This document shows positions 18,601 to 26,956 of a stretch of DNA of 64,000 bases, piece by piece. The notes below the pieces were generated by a model, which worked only from the letters and a program-made list of their open reading frames with translations, searched no databases and was not told the origin of the DNA. The stretch comes from CAYLUN01 sp964386865. Lineage in GTDB: Bacteria; Verrucomicrobiota; Kiritimatiellia; RFP12; UBA1067. Position 1 is the stretch's first letter, and every line of letters begins with the position of its first letter. Position numbers and translations under genes: made by a program. The stretch lies in the NCBI GenBank assembly GCA_964386865.1, contig CAYLUN010000010.1, positions 1 through 64,000 on the forward strand, read 5' to 3'.

Positions 18601-20441
18601 CTGACAGCGTCACCAACTTTGGATCTGCGGCGTTTCGTGATTGCACAGGCCTTACTGGTGTGACAATTCCGAATAGCGTCACCAAGATTAACCAGTTCGT
18701 GTTCCAAGGCTGTACCAACCTGACAAGCGTCACGATCCCCAGCAGCGTCAGCAGTATCGGAAGGGCTTCGTTCGCTGGTTGCAACAGCCTGACAGGCATT
18801 ACGATTCCAGACAGTGTCAAGGCCATAGAGGCAGCCGCCTTTGAATACTGCCCCAACCTGGCTAGCGTCTACTTCAACGGCGACGCGCCTAGCGGCGGTT
18901 CAGATTCGTCTGTGTTTGGCGGATCCGAAAAGATCACCGTCTACTACCTCCCCGGCACGAAGGGCTGGGGGCCGACCTTCGGCGGGCGGCCGACGGCGGT
19001 GTGGCAGGAGAAAGCGCAGGCGGAGACGGACGTCCATGATTTCGCCTGCTTAGCCGAGAACGGCGGGGTGGCCATTGTCAAGTACACGGGCGAGGGCGGC
19101 GCGGTCGTGATCCCGGCCAAGGTCAACGGGTTGCCGGTCACGGCGATTAAAGATACGGCGTTCCAGAAGTGCGCCGGCGTGACCAGAATCGTGATCCCCG
19201 CACACGTAACCAGCATAGCGTCGGGTGTTTTCATGAATTGCACAAATTTGGACTCGATCCTTGTGGACGTTCTGAATCCCGTTTATGCCAGTAGCGCCGA
19301 CGGGGTTCTTTTCAGTAAAGACAAGACGGGGATACTCTGTTATCCAAGAGGCAAGAAGGGTGACTACTCGATTCCAAAAACCGTCACCACCATTGGGGAC
19401 GACGCGTTCAACAGGTGTGAAGACCTTTCTGCCGTAATGATTCCGAACGGAGTCTCGCGGATCTCGGCCGGGGCCTTCGCTTTCAGCACTCGGCTGACCA
19501 GCATAACGATCCCGGCCAGCGTTATAAACATGACGCCTTGGGCGTTCACGGGTTGTAGCGGACTCAAGTCGATCCAGGTGGATGAAGCCAATCCCGTGTT
19601 CTTCAGTAACAGAGACGGAGTTGTCTTCAGCAAGGACAATAAGACGCTTGTCCGCTTTCCAAGCGGCAGGAACGGAAACTACACAATCCCATCACATGTT
19701 AGCAGGATCGGTGCGGCTGCGTTTATAGGCAGCACTGTGGTAACAGGTGTGACAATCCCAAACGGTGTTACAGGCATTGAGTCTTCCGCGTTTCAGTCTT
19801 GTCCTTCATTGAGGAGTCTGACAATCCCCGACAGCGTCACCACGATAGGGGACTGCGCATTTATGGGAAGCGAGAATCTCGTCAACGTCACACTTCCAAA
19901 CAGGTTGACTCGTATTGAGCTCTGGACATTCGTTGGCTGTGCCATTACCAACATGACGATCCCGGCTAGTGTCACCTTCATTGGGGATCACGCGTTCGCT
20001 TGCCCAACCCTCACCAACATCGTAATTCCAAACAGTGTCACCAATATCGCCGGCTGGGCGTTCAACTGTTGTTTTGGTTTGAAGAGCGTATCTATTCCCG
20101 ACAGCATCACCACAATCGAGAACGGGATCTTTGCCAATTGTACGAACTTGACCGAAGTTACCGTTCCAAATAGCGTCACGAATATCAGTGCCTGGGCGTT
20201 CCGAGACTGTACAAGCCTAACCAATATTACGCTTCCAGGCAGCGTCGCACATATAGGCAACGAAGCGTTCGTAAACTGCCCGCAACTAACCAGAGTCTAT
20301 TTCAAAGGCGATGCGCCTGGCGGTGCAACGGACAGATCCATATTCCAAAACAGCAACAAGGCCACCATTTACTACCGCCCCGGGACGAAGGGCTGGGGGC
20401 CGACGTTCGGCGGGCGGCCGACGGCGGTGTGGAAACCGTAA
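15636..20441 (+). CDS. Transmembrane Ser/Thr protein kinase with three BspA-type leucine-rich modules
   Basis: Hanks-type receptor kinase of 1601 residues. The kinase domain (residues about 45-320) has GEGGMG, VAVK (K77), HRDLKPGN (H169-D171) and DFG. The APE-motif Glu is Ala (YMSPAVARG, A219), which may weaken the fold or activity. A membrane segment lies at about 328-348. Outside the membrane are three modules (about 416-744, 751-1122 and 1135-1600). Each starts with a YT-NGAITI-KYTGPGG-like strand block, continues with BspA LRR_5 repeats (TSITIPDSVT-like) and ends in YYLPGTKGWGPTFGGRPTAV. The module region is visibly lower in GC than the kinase part, and module ends are nearly identical in DNA (18961-19004 and 20391-20433), pointing to acquired and duplicated sensor modules. 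Confidence 0.92.
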   Translation: MSNADTTLPMAQPPISSSTDAQPQETLLQRGMFDPPVTPGTLGHLDRFEILRLLGEGGMGQVYLAREPRTDTRVAVKLLRPQMADDPQSVHRFLTEARHMYRLSHPRILRVLEVSDRKEGPYYVMPYVEGGSLLGQYRPGKPMPTERILAIASQVAEALAHAHAHGLIHRDLKPGNVLLDKDGNAYLTDFGLVRTVFNDSMVDASASHLEGTAPYMSPAVARGEAEDTRCDIYAFGALLYELIAGQPPYTGRTCQIILDQVLKGPPTPLREVNPKASPALVKIAEGCLARELHARYTTMTDVVSDLARAAKGVLPLGPHQQEQRRRLPRLAALLAVTLAFAALAGVAVHHFSAGTRSTRPQQTGVQSPASGVLAQIGVPAANASLSGDEPVIEEDDADKGVPPDARALSPTAKVQGPFSYTVTNGAVTLVKYSGPGGNVTIPRTINGLPVTTLGTRSFAACTNLTSIALSDSITTISWEAFKGCTRLNTLTIPKSVTSITGNAFAGCSGLDSFSVDMTNPAYCSSADGVVFSKDRTMLIRYPTGKQCNYLIPYSVSTIGHYAFQDCAGLTSIMIPGRVIHIGDGAFEKCEQLTSMTLPSSVISLGYNVSSFLHCSALTSIVVEAANTAYSSNSDGVLFSKDKTKLVCYPGGRAGSYGIPDTVTHIGHSAFKNCASLCDVTIPSKLAFISPKAFQTCPNLTGLFFNGNAPNLGKAALDDIPNATIYYLPGTTGWGTELGGRPTAVWNQDVQIPYTYTTHNGAITITKYTGPGGDVTIPSTINGHPVTSIGDYAFADCPGLTSIMIPKGVISVSGGAFPFCDKFTSIGVDPANPAYCSENGVLFNKAKTCLAIYPRGKTGSYSVPYSVTEIGFMAFWNCHKLTSVEMGNGVKRIACGAFGHCTGLTSMTIPDSVTCIEGEAFCKCRLTDITVPKSVTSIEGNPFNGCGGLSIRVDAENPAYYSTADGIVFSKDKSYLVSYPSDKKGDYVIPDSVTNFGSAAFRDCTGLTGVTIPNSVTKINQFVFQGCTNLTSVTIPSSVSSIGRASFAGCNSLTGITIPDSVKAIEAAAFEYCPNLASVYFNGDAPSGGSDSSVFGGSEKITVYYLPGTKGWGPTFGGRPTAVWQEKAQAETDVHDFACLAENGGVAIVKYTGEGGAVVIPAKVNGLPVTAIKDTAFQKCAGVTRIVIPAHVTSIASGVFMNCTNLDSILVDVLNPVYASSADGVLFSKDKTGILCYPRGKKGDYSIPKTVTTIGDDAFNRCEDLSAVMIPNGVSRISAGAFAFSTRLTSITIPASVINMTPWAFTGCSGLKSIQVDEANPVFFSNRDGVVFSKDNKTLVRFPSGRNGNYTIPSHVSRIGAAAFIGSTVVTGVTIPNGVTGIESSAFQSCPSLRSLTIPDSVTTIGDCAFMGSENLVNVTLPNRLTRIELWTFVGCAITNMTIPASVTFIGDHAFACPTLTNIVIPNSVTNIAGWAFNCCFGLKSVSIPDSITTIENGIFANCTNLTEVTVPNSVTNISAWAFRDCTSLTNITLPGSVAHIGNEAFVNCPQLTRVYFKGDAPGGATDRSIFQNSNKATIYYRPGTKGWGPTFGGRPTAVWKP

Positions 20442-20455
20442 TTTGGAAGAGGGCT

Positions 20456-20535
20456 CACGCGGAGACCCAAAGAACCCAAAGATGGGAGAGAGCAGCCCTG
20501 TCTTATCTTGGGGTTCTTGGGGGCTTGGCGTGAGA
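20456..20535. repeat. Complete dispersed inverted-repeat element
   Basis: Left arm 20456-20483 (TCACGC then GACCCAAAGAACCCAAAGA) and right arm 20508-20533 (CTTGGGGTTCTTGGGGGC then GGCGTGA) are imperfect reverse complements around a 25-bp middle. It lies 14 bp after the kinase stop. Partial copies are at 13587-13621 and 14952-14997, and a weaker one near 32641-32662. Confidence 0.65.
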
Positions 20536-20585
20536 AAGAGAGGGGGAGAATGGCCTTGCGCCCTGCTGCCGCCGCCGTTTTCCCG

Positions 20586-20614
20586 TTGACGTCTGGCCGG
20601 ATCCGCCTTACGAT
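20586..20614 (+). promoter_or_regulatory. Promoter of the toxin-antitoxin operon
   Basis: TTGACG at 20586-20591 and TACGAT at 20609-20614 with an exact 17-bp spacer, followed by an AAGGAGGTGG ribosome site just before the antitoxin ATG at 20642. Confidence 0.6.
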
Positions 20615-20641
20615 AAGAACAAACGGTAAGGAGGTGGCGGT

Positions 20642-20908
20642 ATGTCGCTGAAACTCAAGATGACAGCCAAGCGTCAGGTGACGTTCCCTGCAGCCGTCTG
20701 CGAAACGCTGGCGGTTTATCCAGGGGATACGCTGGTGTTGCGGGACGGGCAGGCGGGGGGGCGCCGTGTATGGATGATCGAGGCGGAACCGCAGCCCGAA
20801 CGTGCACGCTGGATGGGTGAGCTGCGTCCGTACGCGGCACGTAAGGCGTCTCACGTGCTGTCCGATATCCGTGCGGCCGTGGCAAAAAAGCGTGGGGGGC
20901 GGACATGA
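20642..20908 (+). CDS. vapB: AbrB/MazE-fold antitoxin
   Basis: An 88-residue DNA-binding antitoxin. The N-terminal SpoVT/AbrB swapped-hairpin domain is visible (LKMTAKRQVTFPAAVCETLAVYPGDTLVL is the region; its key pieces are KRQVTFP and LAVYPGD). The basic C-terminal tail (RAAVAKKRGGR) would bind the toxin. It has a strong AAGGAGG ribosome site and its own promoter at 20586. Its stop overlaps the toxin start by 4 bp (ATGA at 20905), the usual coupling of type II systems. It probably autorepresses the operon through the promoter region, which is family knowledge and not shown here. Confidence 0.85.
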   Translation: MSLKLKMTAKRQVTFPAAVCETLAVYPGDTLVLRDGQAGGRRVWMIEAEPQPERARWMGELRPYAARKASHVLSDIRAAVAKKRGGRT

Positions 20909-21300
20909 AACGTGGCGTGGGCGTCGACACCTGCGTGGTCCTTCGGTTGCTCACGGGGGTTCCGGAGGCGCAGTTCGCCCGGGCCTGCAGCTTTCTCGGC
21001 GAGTGTCAGCATCGCGGCGAGCCTGTGTTGGTGAGCGATCTCGTTGTGTCGGAGGTCTACCATGCTCTGCTTTACTACTATGACGTTCCGAAACGTGTCG
21101 CGCTTGATTCGTTGCGTTCGTTTCTCTGTTCGCCCGGCGTGCGCTGCACAGGCTACGCAGGAGAAATCCTGAAGGAGTATCGAGGCCTGGGGGCGGGATT
21201 GGTTGACCGCTTGATCCGGGCAGAACTGTTGGCGCAGGCCGAGCGGCTCGTGTCGTTCGACAAGGATTTCTGCCGTCTCGGCGGCGTGCAGGCGTTGTGA
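20905..21300 (+). CDS. vapC: PIN-domain toxin (VapC-like)
   Basis: A 131-residue PIN-domain ribonuclease, the toxin of a type II pair. The four acidic metal-binding residues are present: D8 (GVGVDTCVVL), E50 (VSEVYHAL), D101 (GLVDRLI) and D119 (SFDKDF), so the nuclease looks active. It starts inside the antitoxin stop codon. VapC toxins cut tRNA or rRNA; the target here is unknown. The pair directly follows the kinase gene and may stabilise this region. Confidence 0.88.
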   Translation: MKRGVGVDTCVVLRLLTGVPEAQFARACSFLGECQHRGEPVLVSDLVVSEVYHALLYYYDVPKRVALDSLRSFLCSPGVRCTGYAGEILKEYRGLGAGLVDRLIRAELLAQAERLVSFDKDFCRLGGVQAL

Positions 21301-21335
21301 GCGAACGCTCAACGTTCTACGCATTCCGACTACGA

Positions 21336-21370
21336 GCCAAACAGTCTAAAAGCCTTCAGCCTATTAGCCT
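21336..21370. repeat. Degenerate 7-8-bp tandem array, second copy of the 4088 array
   Basis: On minus the units read ATAGGCTG, AAGGCTT, TTAGACTG, TTTGGCTC. It lies at the 3' end of the POT gene and is nearly the same sequence as 4088-4123, although the flanking genes are unrelated. Confidence 0.55.
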
Positions 21371-21381
21371 CTCTCCATCTG

Positions 21382-22797
21382 TCACGCCCCGCGGGCCGCC
21401 GCCTCGTCGCGGTAGCGGTAGAAGCGGCTGATGACGCTGAAGAGGATCGCGACCACAAAAGTCAGTCCCGCGTACATGAGGAAGCGGGACGCGCTGACCG
21501 AGCCGCTGTGCGAGGCGCCGCCGAAGGCCTTGGTGATGCCCGCCACCAGCAGGTTCCCGATCGCGACCGTCAGCAGCCAGAAGCTCATGATCGTGCTCTT
21601 CATCTCCGGCGCGGCCTCGCGGAAGGCGAACTCCAAGCCCGTCGTCGAGATCAGCACCTCGGCCGCGGTCAGCACGATGTACGGCACGAGCTGCAGCAGC
21701 ACGCTGAGCTGCGCGCCGGCCTCGAGGCGCGACTGGAGCGCGGCCACGATGAGGTACGAGAACACCCCCAGGAACATCCCGGCGGTCATCCGCCGCAGCG
21801 GCGCGGCCAGGCGCCCGATGCGCGGGTAGACCACCAGCGTGAAGAGCGGCACCAGCGCCATCACGAGCAGCGGGTTCGCGGACTGCATCTGCTCCGCGCC
21901 GATCGTCAGGCCCCCCAGCTTGAACGGCACCATCATCTGCCCTTGCAGCACCCAGGTGGAGTTGGTCTGGTCGAAGAGCGCCCAGAAGGCCGGGATCAGC
22001 GCGAACACGAAGAGGATCGGCGGCACCGACTTGGCGGCGTCGACCTCCTGCTGGCTGAAGCGCCCCCGCGCCGCGTCCCAGAACGGCGCGCCCGCCGCGC
22101 GTCGCGCGCGCAGCGCATAGCCGAGCACCTTGAAGAACCCCGCCGACCGGCTCTCGCGGCTGGGCGGCACGCGCACGTAGTGGCGCGTGCCGAGCCAGAA
22201 GATCAGCGTCGCCACCGCCATCAGGACGCCCGGCACGCCGAACGCGACGCTGTACCCCCACGAGTCCTTGCACCAGGGGATCACGAGGAACGAGAAGAAC
22301 GAGCCGAAGTTGATCGACCAGTAGAAGGCCCCGTACGCCTTCTGCAGCAGGTGCGACTGGTCCGGCCGGAACTGGTCGCCCATAAAGGCCGAGACGCAGG
22401 GCTTGATGCCGCCCGAGCCGAAGGCGATCAGCGCCAGGCCCGTGTAGAGGCAGGCGAGCTTGCTGTCCACGCCGCCGATGAAGTCGCTGCACGCGAGCAC
22501 GGCGTTGCCCGCGCAGTAGACCAGCGAGACCCAGAGGATCGTATTGTAGCGGCCGATCAGCTTGTCCGAAAGCCACGCGCCGAAAAGCGGCATGAAGTAG
22601 TTGACGAAGACGAAGAGGTGGATGATGCTCGTCGCCGTGTCCGCCTCCTGCCCGAGCCCGCCCTTGAGCACCGCCCCCGTGATGTAGCCCGCGAGCACGC
22701 TCTTGATGCCGTAGTAGCTGAAGCGCTCGCACGCCTCGTTGCCGACGATGTACTTGATCTGCGCGGGCCAGCGGTTTGCGCTCTTGCTCGTCTCCAT
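21382..22797 (-). CDS. POT (PTR2) family proton-coupled peptide transporter
   Basis: Inner-membrane MFS-type di/tripeptide:H+ symporter of 471 residues, usual for the family, with about 12-14 membrane segments. The diagnostic ExxERFxYYG motif is near the N-terminus (NEACERFSYYG), and FGSGGIKPCVSAFMGDQF matches the second PTR signature. The start at 22797 has AAAAGGAGCAG on minus; a longer frame to 22815 lacks one. It is divergent from an M16 peptidase gene, so peptide cleavage outside and uptake may be co-ordinated. A promoter is visible at 22852-22880. Confidence 0.93.
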   Translation of the reverse strand: METSKSANRWPAQIKYIVGNEACERFSYYGIKSVLAGYITGAVLKGGLGQEADTATSIIHLFVFVNYFMPLFGAWLSDKLIGRYNTILWVSLVYCAGNAVLACSDFIGGVDSKLACLYTGLALIAFGSGGIKPCVSAFMGDQFRPDQSHLLQKAYGAFYWSINFGSFFSFLVIPWCKDSWGYSVAFGVPGVLMAVATLIFWLGTRHYVRVPPSRESRSAGFFKVLGYALRARRAAGAPFWDAARGRFSQQEVDAAKSVPPILFVFALIPAFWALFDQTNSTWVLQGQMMVPFKLGGLTIGAEQMQSANPLLVMALVPLFTLVVYPRIGRLAAPLRRMTAGMFLGVFSYLIVAALQSRLEAGAQLSVLLQLVPYIVLTAAEVLISTTGLEFAFREAAPEMKSTIMSFWLLTVAIGNLLVAGITKAFGGASHSGSVSASRFLMYAGLTFVVAILFSVISRFYRYRDEAAARGA

Positions 22798-22851
22798 GCG
22801 CTGCTCCTTTTGCACGGCAGGGTCTTGCCGCTTCGGTGTGACCTGTGCGGA

Positions 22852-22880
22852 AGCGTAGAGGCATTTCCCGTTGACGTCAA
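22852..22880 (-). promoter_or_regulatory. Promoter of the POT transporter gene
   Basis: Read on minus: TTGACG (22880-22875), exact 17-bp spacer, TACGCT (22857-22852). The -35 lies within the palindrome TTGACGTCAA at 22871-22880. The transcription start would be near 22845, giving a leader of about 48 nt. Confidence 0.55.
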
Positions 22881-22902
22881 GAGAGAGTTCGCGAATTTAT
22901 CA

Positions 22903-22932
22903 TTGTCCGAATGAGCCTATTCGGTTTACTCT
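22903..22932 (+). promoter_or_regulatory. Candidate promoter of the M16 peptidase gene
   Basis: TTGTCC at 22903-22908, 18-bp spacer, TACTCT at 22927-22932. It is divergent from the POT promoter, with only about 20 bp between the two -35 boxes. Confidence 0.45.
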
Positions 22933-22989
22933 GATAGCCAGTTTCTAGCCCCGCTAGACACGGGCCATAACAGCGCAAACAGGGAATTG

Positions 22990-25725
22990 ATGAAAAACAC
23001 CACCGCACTCCTCTTCTCACTGGGCCTGATCGCGTGCGCCTCGGCGAAGCCCGCCGCGCCGGAGATCGAAATCCCGTACACCCGGTTCGTCCTCGAGAAC
23101 GGGCTCACTTTGCTCGTCCACGAGGACCACAAGGCGCCCATCGTGGCCGTCAACACCTGGTACCACGTGGGCTCAAAGAACGAGAAGCCCGGCAAGACCG
23201 GCTTCGCGCACCTCTTCGAGCACCTGATGTTCAACGGCAGCGAGCACTTCAACGACGACTTCTTCAAGGCCACGGAGAAGGTCGGCGCCACGGACATGAA
23301 CGGCACCACCAGCGAGGACCGCACCAACTACTTCGAGAACGCCCCGAAGGAGGCGCTGGACTATCTGCTCTGGCTGGAGTCCGACCGCATGGGCTACATG
23401 CTCGGCGCGATCACGCAGGCGCGGCTCGACGAGCAGCGCGGCGTGGTGCAGAACGAGAAGCGCCAGTACGAGAACCAGCCCTACTCCATCGCGTACCAGC
23501 TCATCACCAAGAGCATCTGGCCTGCCGGCCACCCGTACTCGTGGCCGGTCATCGGCTCGATGGAGGACCTGAGCGCCGCGTCGCTCGACGACGTCCACGA
23601 GTGGTTCAAGACCTACTACGGCGCGGCCAACGCCACGCTCGTCGTGGCGGGCGACGTCACCCCGCAGGAGGCGCTCGAAAAGGTCAAGCGCTACTTCAGC
23701 CACGTGCCGCCCGGCCCGCCCGTGGCCCGCCACGCCGCGTGGATCGCCAAGCGCACGGGCACGATGCGGCAGCGCGTCGAAGACCGCGTGCCGCAGGCCC
23801 GCCTCTACAAGGTCTGGAACATCCCCAACTACGGCACGACCGACGGCAACCTGCTCGACCTCGTCTCCGGCGTGCTCTCCGACGGCAAATCGTCGCGCCT
23901 CTACAAGCGGCTGGTCTACGACGAGCGCATCGCCACCGACGTGAGCACCTTCGCGGACCAGAGCGAGATCGCCGGCGCCTTTTACATCATGGTCACGGCC
24001 GCGGCGGGCGTGGATCTCCCGCGGATCGAGAAGGCGGTCGACGAGGAGCTGGCCCGCTTCCTGAAGGACGGGCCGACCTCGCGCGAGCTGGAGCGCGTGA
24101 AGACGCAGGTTGAGGCGGGCTTCATCCGCGGCATCGAGCGCATCGGCGGCTTCGGCGGCAAGTCGGACCAGCTGGCCATGCACAGCGTCTACCTCAGCAA
24201 CCCCGAGTACCACAAGACCCGCCTGCGCGAGGTCCGCGAGGCGACCGCGCGCCAGCTCCGCGACGCGGCGCGGGCCTGGCTCTCCGACGGGCAGTACGTG
24301 CTCGAACTCACCCCCTTCCCGAAGTACGCCGCGAGCGTCGCGGACGTGGACCGCGCCCAGCTGCCGGTGCCGGAGATCAAGCCCGTCGTGCGCTTCCCGG
24401 CGATCCAGCGCGCCACGCTTTCCAACGGACTCAAAGTTATGCTCGCCGAACGCCCGAGCGTGCCGATCGTGCAGCTCAACCTGCTCGTGGACGCGGGCTT
24501 CGCGGCCGACCAGTTCGCGTCGCCCGGCACCGCGCGGCTCGCGATGGACATGCTCGCCGAGGGCACGAAGCGGCGCACCTCGCTGGAGATCAGCGACGAG
24601 CTCGCGCTGCTCGGCGCGAACCTCAGCGCGGCCTGCTCGCTGGACACCTGCACCGTCGCCTTCAACGCGCTGCGGCGCAACCTCGACGCCTCGCTCGACC
24701 TCTACGCGGACGTGATCCTCAACCCAGCCTTCCCCGCGGACGATTTCAAGCGGCGCCAGGAGCAGCGGCTGGCCGCGATCCAGCGCGAGAAAAGCGAGCC
24801 CGTCACCATGGGCCTGCGCGTCATGCCGCAGATCCTCTACGGGCCCAAGCACGCGTACGGCAACCCGCTGACCGGCACCGGCACGGAGGCGAGCGTCGCC
24901 CGCCTGACCGCCGCCGACATGGCGCGCTTCCACGGCGCGTGGTTCCGGCCCAACAACGCCACGCTGGTGGTCGCCGGCGACATCACGCTCGCCGAGATCC
25001 AGCCCAAGCTCGAGCGCCTCTTCGCCGCGTGGCCGCGCGCCGAGGTGCCGAAGAAGAACATCGGCCCCGTGCCCCTGCCCGAGAAGCCCACCGTGACGAT
25101 CATCGACCGCCCCGGCTCGATCCAGTCCGTGATCTTTGTCGGCAACGTCGCGCCGCAGAAGGCCAACCCCGACGAGCTGGCGATCGAGGCCATGAACCTG
25201 ATCCTCGGCGGCAGCTTCACCTCGCGCATCAACATGAACCTGCGCGAGGACAAGCACTGGACCTACGGCGCGCGCACCTCGATCGCGGCGGCCTGCGGCC
25301 CGCGGCCCTTCTGGGCTTCGGTGCAGGTGCAGGCCGACAAGACCAAGGAGACGATGCGCGAGCTCGACAGCGAGTTCCGCGGCATCCTCGGGGCGCGGCC
25401 GGTCACGCCGGACGAGTTCGCCCGCACGATCACGAACCAGTCGCTCAAGCTGCCCGGCTCGTGGGAGACGATCAACAGCGTGGCCGACGCGCTCAACGAG
25501 ATCGTCTGCTTCGGCCTGCCGGACGACACCCACCAGACGCGCTCGGCCCGCTTGCAGGCGCTGACGCGCGAGAACCTCGGCGACGCCGCCAAGAAGGTCG
25601 TGCAGGCGGACCGCCTGTCGTGGGTGGTGGTGGGCGACCGCGCGAAGATCGAGGCGGGCGTGCGCGAGCTGGGCTTCGGCGAGATCCGCTACGCCGACGC
25701 CGACGGCCAGCCGGTATTGAAGTAG
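22990..25725 (+). CDS. M16 (insulinase/pitrilysin) zinc peptidase lipoprotein
   Basis: A 911-residue two-lobed M16 metallopeptidase. The N-terminus has a lipobox (LGLIAC, Cys16), so the protein is probably a lipoprotein in the cell envelope. The inverted zinc motif HLFEH is at residues 74-78, with the downstream ligand Glu in VVQNEKRQYE. The second half (from about residue 475, RATLSNGLKVMLAERPSVP) is the usual inactive M16 domain, without HxxEH. The ATG at 22990 is used. It lies 9 bp before an aminotransferase gene. It probably degrades peptides for uptake by the divergent POT transporter. Confidence 0.93.
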   Translation: MKNTTALLFSLGLIACASAKPAAPEIEIPYTRFVLENGLTLLVHEDHKAPIVAVNTWYHVGSKNEKPGKTGFAHLFEHLMFNGSEHFNDDFFKATEKVGATDMNGTTSEDRTNYFENAPKEALDYLLWLESDRMGYMLGAITQARLDEQRGVVQNEKRQYENQPYSIAYQLITKSIWPAGHPYSWPVIGSMEDLSAASLDDVHEWFKTYYGAANATLVVAGDVTPQEALEKVKRYFSHVPPGPPVARHAAWIAKRTGTMRQRVEDRVPQARLYKVWNIPNYGTTDGNLLDLVSGVLSDGKSSRLYKRLVYDERIATDVSTFADQSEIAGAFYIMVTAAAGVDLPRIEKAVDEELARFLKDGPTSRELERVKTQVEAGFIRGIERIGGFGGKSDQLAMHSVYLSNPEYHKTRLREVREATARQLRDAARAWLSDGQYVLELTPFPKYAASVADVDRAQLPVPEIKPVVRFPAIQRATLSNGLKVMLAERPSVPIVQLNLLVDAGFAADQFASPGTARLAMDMLAEGTKRRTSLEISDELALLGANLSAACSLDTCTVAFNALRRNLDASLDLYADVILNPAFPADDFKRRQEQRLAAIQREKSEPVTMGLRVMPQILYGPKHAYGNPLTGTGTEASVARLTAADMARFHGAWFRPNNATLVVAGDITLAEIQPKLERLFAAWPRAEVPKKNIGPVPLPEKPTVTIIDRPGSIQSVIFVGNVAPQKANPDELAIEAMNLILGGSFTSRINMNLREDKHWTYGARTSIAAACGPRPFWASVQVQADKTKETMRELDSEFRGILGARPVTPDEFARTITNQSLKLPGSWETINSVADALNEIVCFGLPDDTHQTRSARLQALTRENLGDAAKKVVQADRLSWVVVGDRAKIEAGVRELGFGEIRYADADGQPVLK

Positions 25726-25733
25726 AGGTTTTT

Positions 25734-26900
25734 ATGCCGAGTGTCAGCCGACGCATGGGGTGCTTTACGGAATCGGTCATCCGCCGGATGACGCGCGTGG
25801 CGAACGCCTGCGGCGCGGTCAACCTGTCGCAGGGCTTCCCGGACTTCGACCCGCCGCCGGAGCTGCTGGCCGCGCTGCAGCGCGTCAGCCTGACGGGGCC
25901 GCACCAGTACGCGGTCACGTGGGGCGCGCCGAACTTCCGCCAGGCGCTGGCCCGCAAGCAGAGCCGCTTCATGGGAATGCCGGTCGACCCCGAGGCGAAC
26001 CTCGTGGTCACCTGCGGCAGCACCGAGGCGATGATGGCGGCCATGATGACCGCCTGTAACCCCGGCGACAAGGTGGTCATCTTCTCGCCCTTCTACGAGA
26101 ACTACGTGGCCGACACGATCCTCTCCGGCGCGGAGCCGCTCTACGTGGCGCTGCGGCCGCCGGACTTCTCGTTCGACCCGGCCGAGCTGCGGCGGGCCTT
26201 TGAGCAGCGGCCCAAGGCGCTGATCCTCTGCAACCCGGCGAACCCCTCCGGCAAGGTGTTCCGGCGCGACGAGCTGGATCTGATCGCCGCGCTGGCGCAG
26301 GAGTTCGACGCGTTCGTGATCACCGACGAGGTCTACGAGCACATCGTCTACGAGCCCCATCGGCATGTCTACTTCGCGTCGCTGCCCGGCATGGCTGAGC
26401 GCACGATCTCGTGCAGCTCGCTCTCCAAGACCTACTCCATCACGGGGTGGCGGCTCGGGTACGTGATCGCGCCGCCCGCGGTGATCGATGGAGTGCGCAA
26501 GGTGCATGACTTCCTGACGGTCGGCGCGGCCGCGCCGCTGCAGGAGGCGGCGGTCACGGCGCTCGGCTTCCCGGACAGCTACTATCAGGGCTTGCAGGCG
26601 GAGTATGCCGCCAAGCGCACGCTCTTCCTGCGCGGGCTAGACGAGGCGGGGCTGCGCTACACCGTGCCGCAGGGCGCGTACTACGTGATGGTCGACGTCG
26701 GCGAGTTTGGCGTGACCGACGACGTGGCCTTCTGCGAGTGGCTGGCCAAGACCGTCGGCGTCGCGGCCGTGCCCGGCTCGAGCTTCTTCCGTGAGCCGGT
26801 CAACCACCTGATCCGCTTCCATTTCGCCAAGCGCGACGACACGCTGCGCGAGGCGGTCCAGCGCCTCGCCCGCCTGCGCGCGGCCGTCGCCGGCCGCTGA
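25734..26900 (+). CDS. Class I/II PLP-dependent aminotransferase
   Basis: Fold-type I aminotransferase of 388 residues, resembling the aspartate/kynurenine/methionine aminotransferase group. Visible motifs are NLSQGFPDFDPP (N-terminal substrate loop), NPANPSGKVF, ITDEVYEHIVY (PLP-binding Asp/Tyr) and the PLP lysine in SSLSKTYSITGWRLGY, with a C-terminal Arg in HLIRFHFAKRDD. The start follows AGAGG 8 bp after the M16 stop, so the two are probably one operon, linking peptide breakdown to amino-acid transamination. Precise substrates cannot be assigned. Confidence 0.92.
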   Translation: MPSVSRRMGCFTESVIRRMTRVANACGAVNLSQGFPDFDPPPELLAALQRVSLTGPHQYAVTWGAPNFRQALARKQSRFMGMPVDPEANLVVTCGSTEAMMAAMMTACNPGDKVVIFSPFYENYVADTILSGAEPLYVALRPPDFSFDPAELRRAFEQRPKALILCNPANPSGKVFRRDELDLIAALAQEFDAFVITDEVYEHIVYEPHRHVYFASLPGMAERTISCSSLSKTYSITGWRLGYVIAPPAVIDGVRKVHDFLTVGAAAPLQEAAVTALGFPDSYYQGLQAEYAAKRTLFLRGLDEAGLRYTVPQGAYYVMVDVGEFGVTDDVAFCEWLAKTVGVAAVPGSSFFREPVNHLIRFHFAKRDDTLREAVQRLARLRAAVAGR

Positions 26901-26956
26901 CGCGTAGAGACGCGGCGCCCTGTTGAGAGACGCTAGCACGTGGCACGTCGCTGCGC

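Noticed and set aside
23173..25533. 786-residue minus-strand open frame over the M16 peptidase
   Set aside because: Same GC effect; composition lacks domains and the plus-strand protein has a complete HxxEH motif and lipobox.
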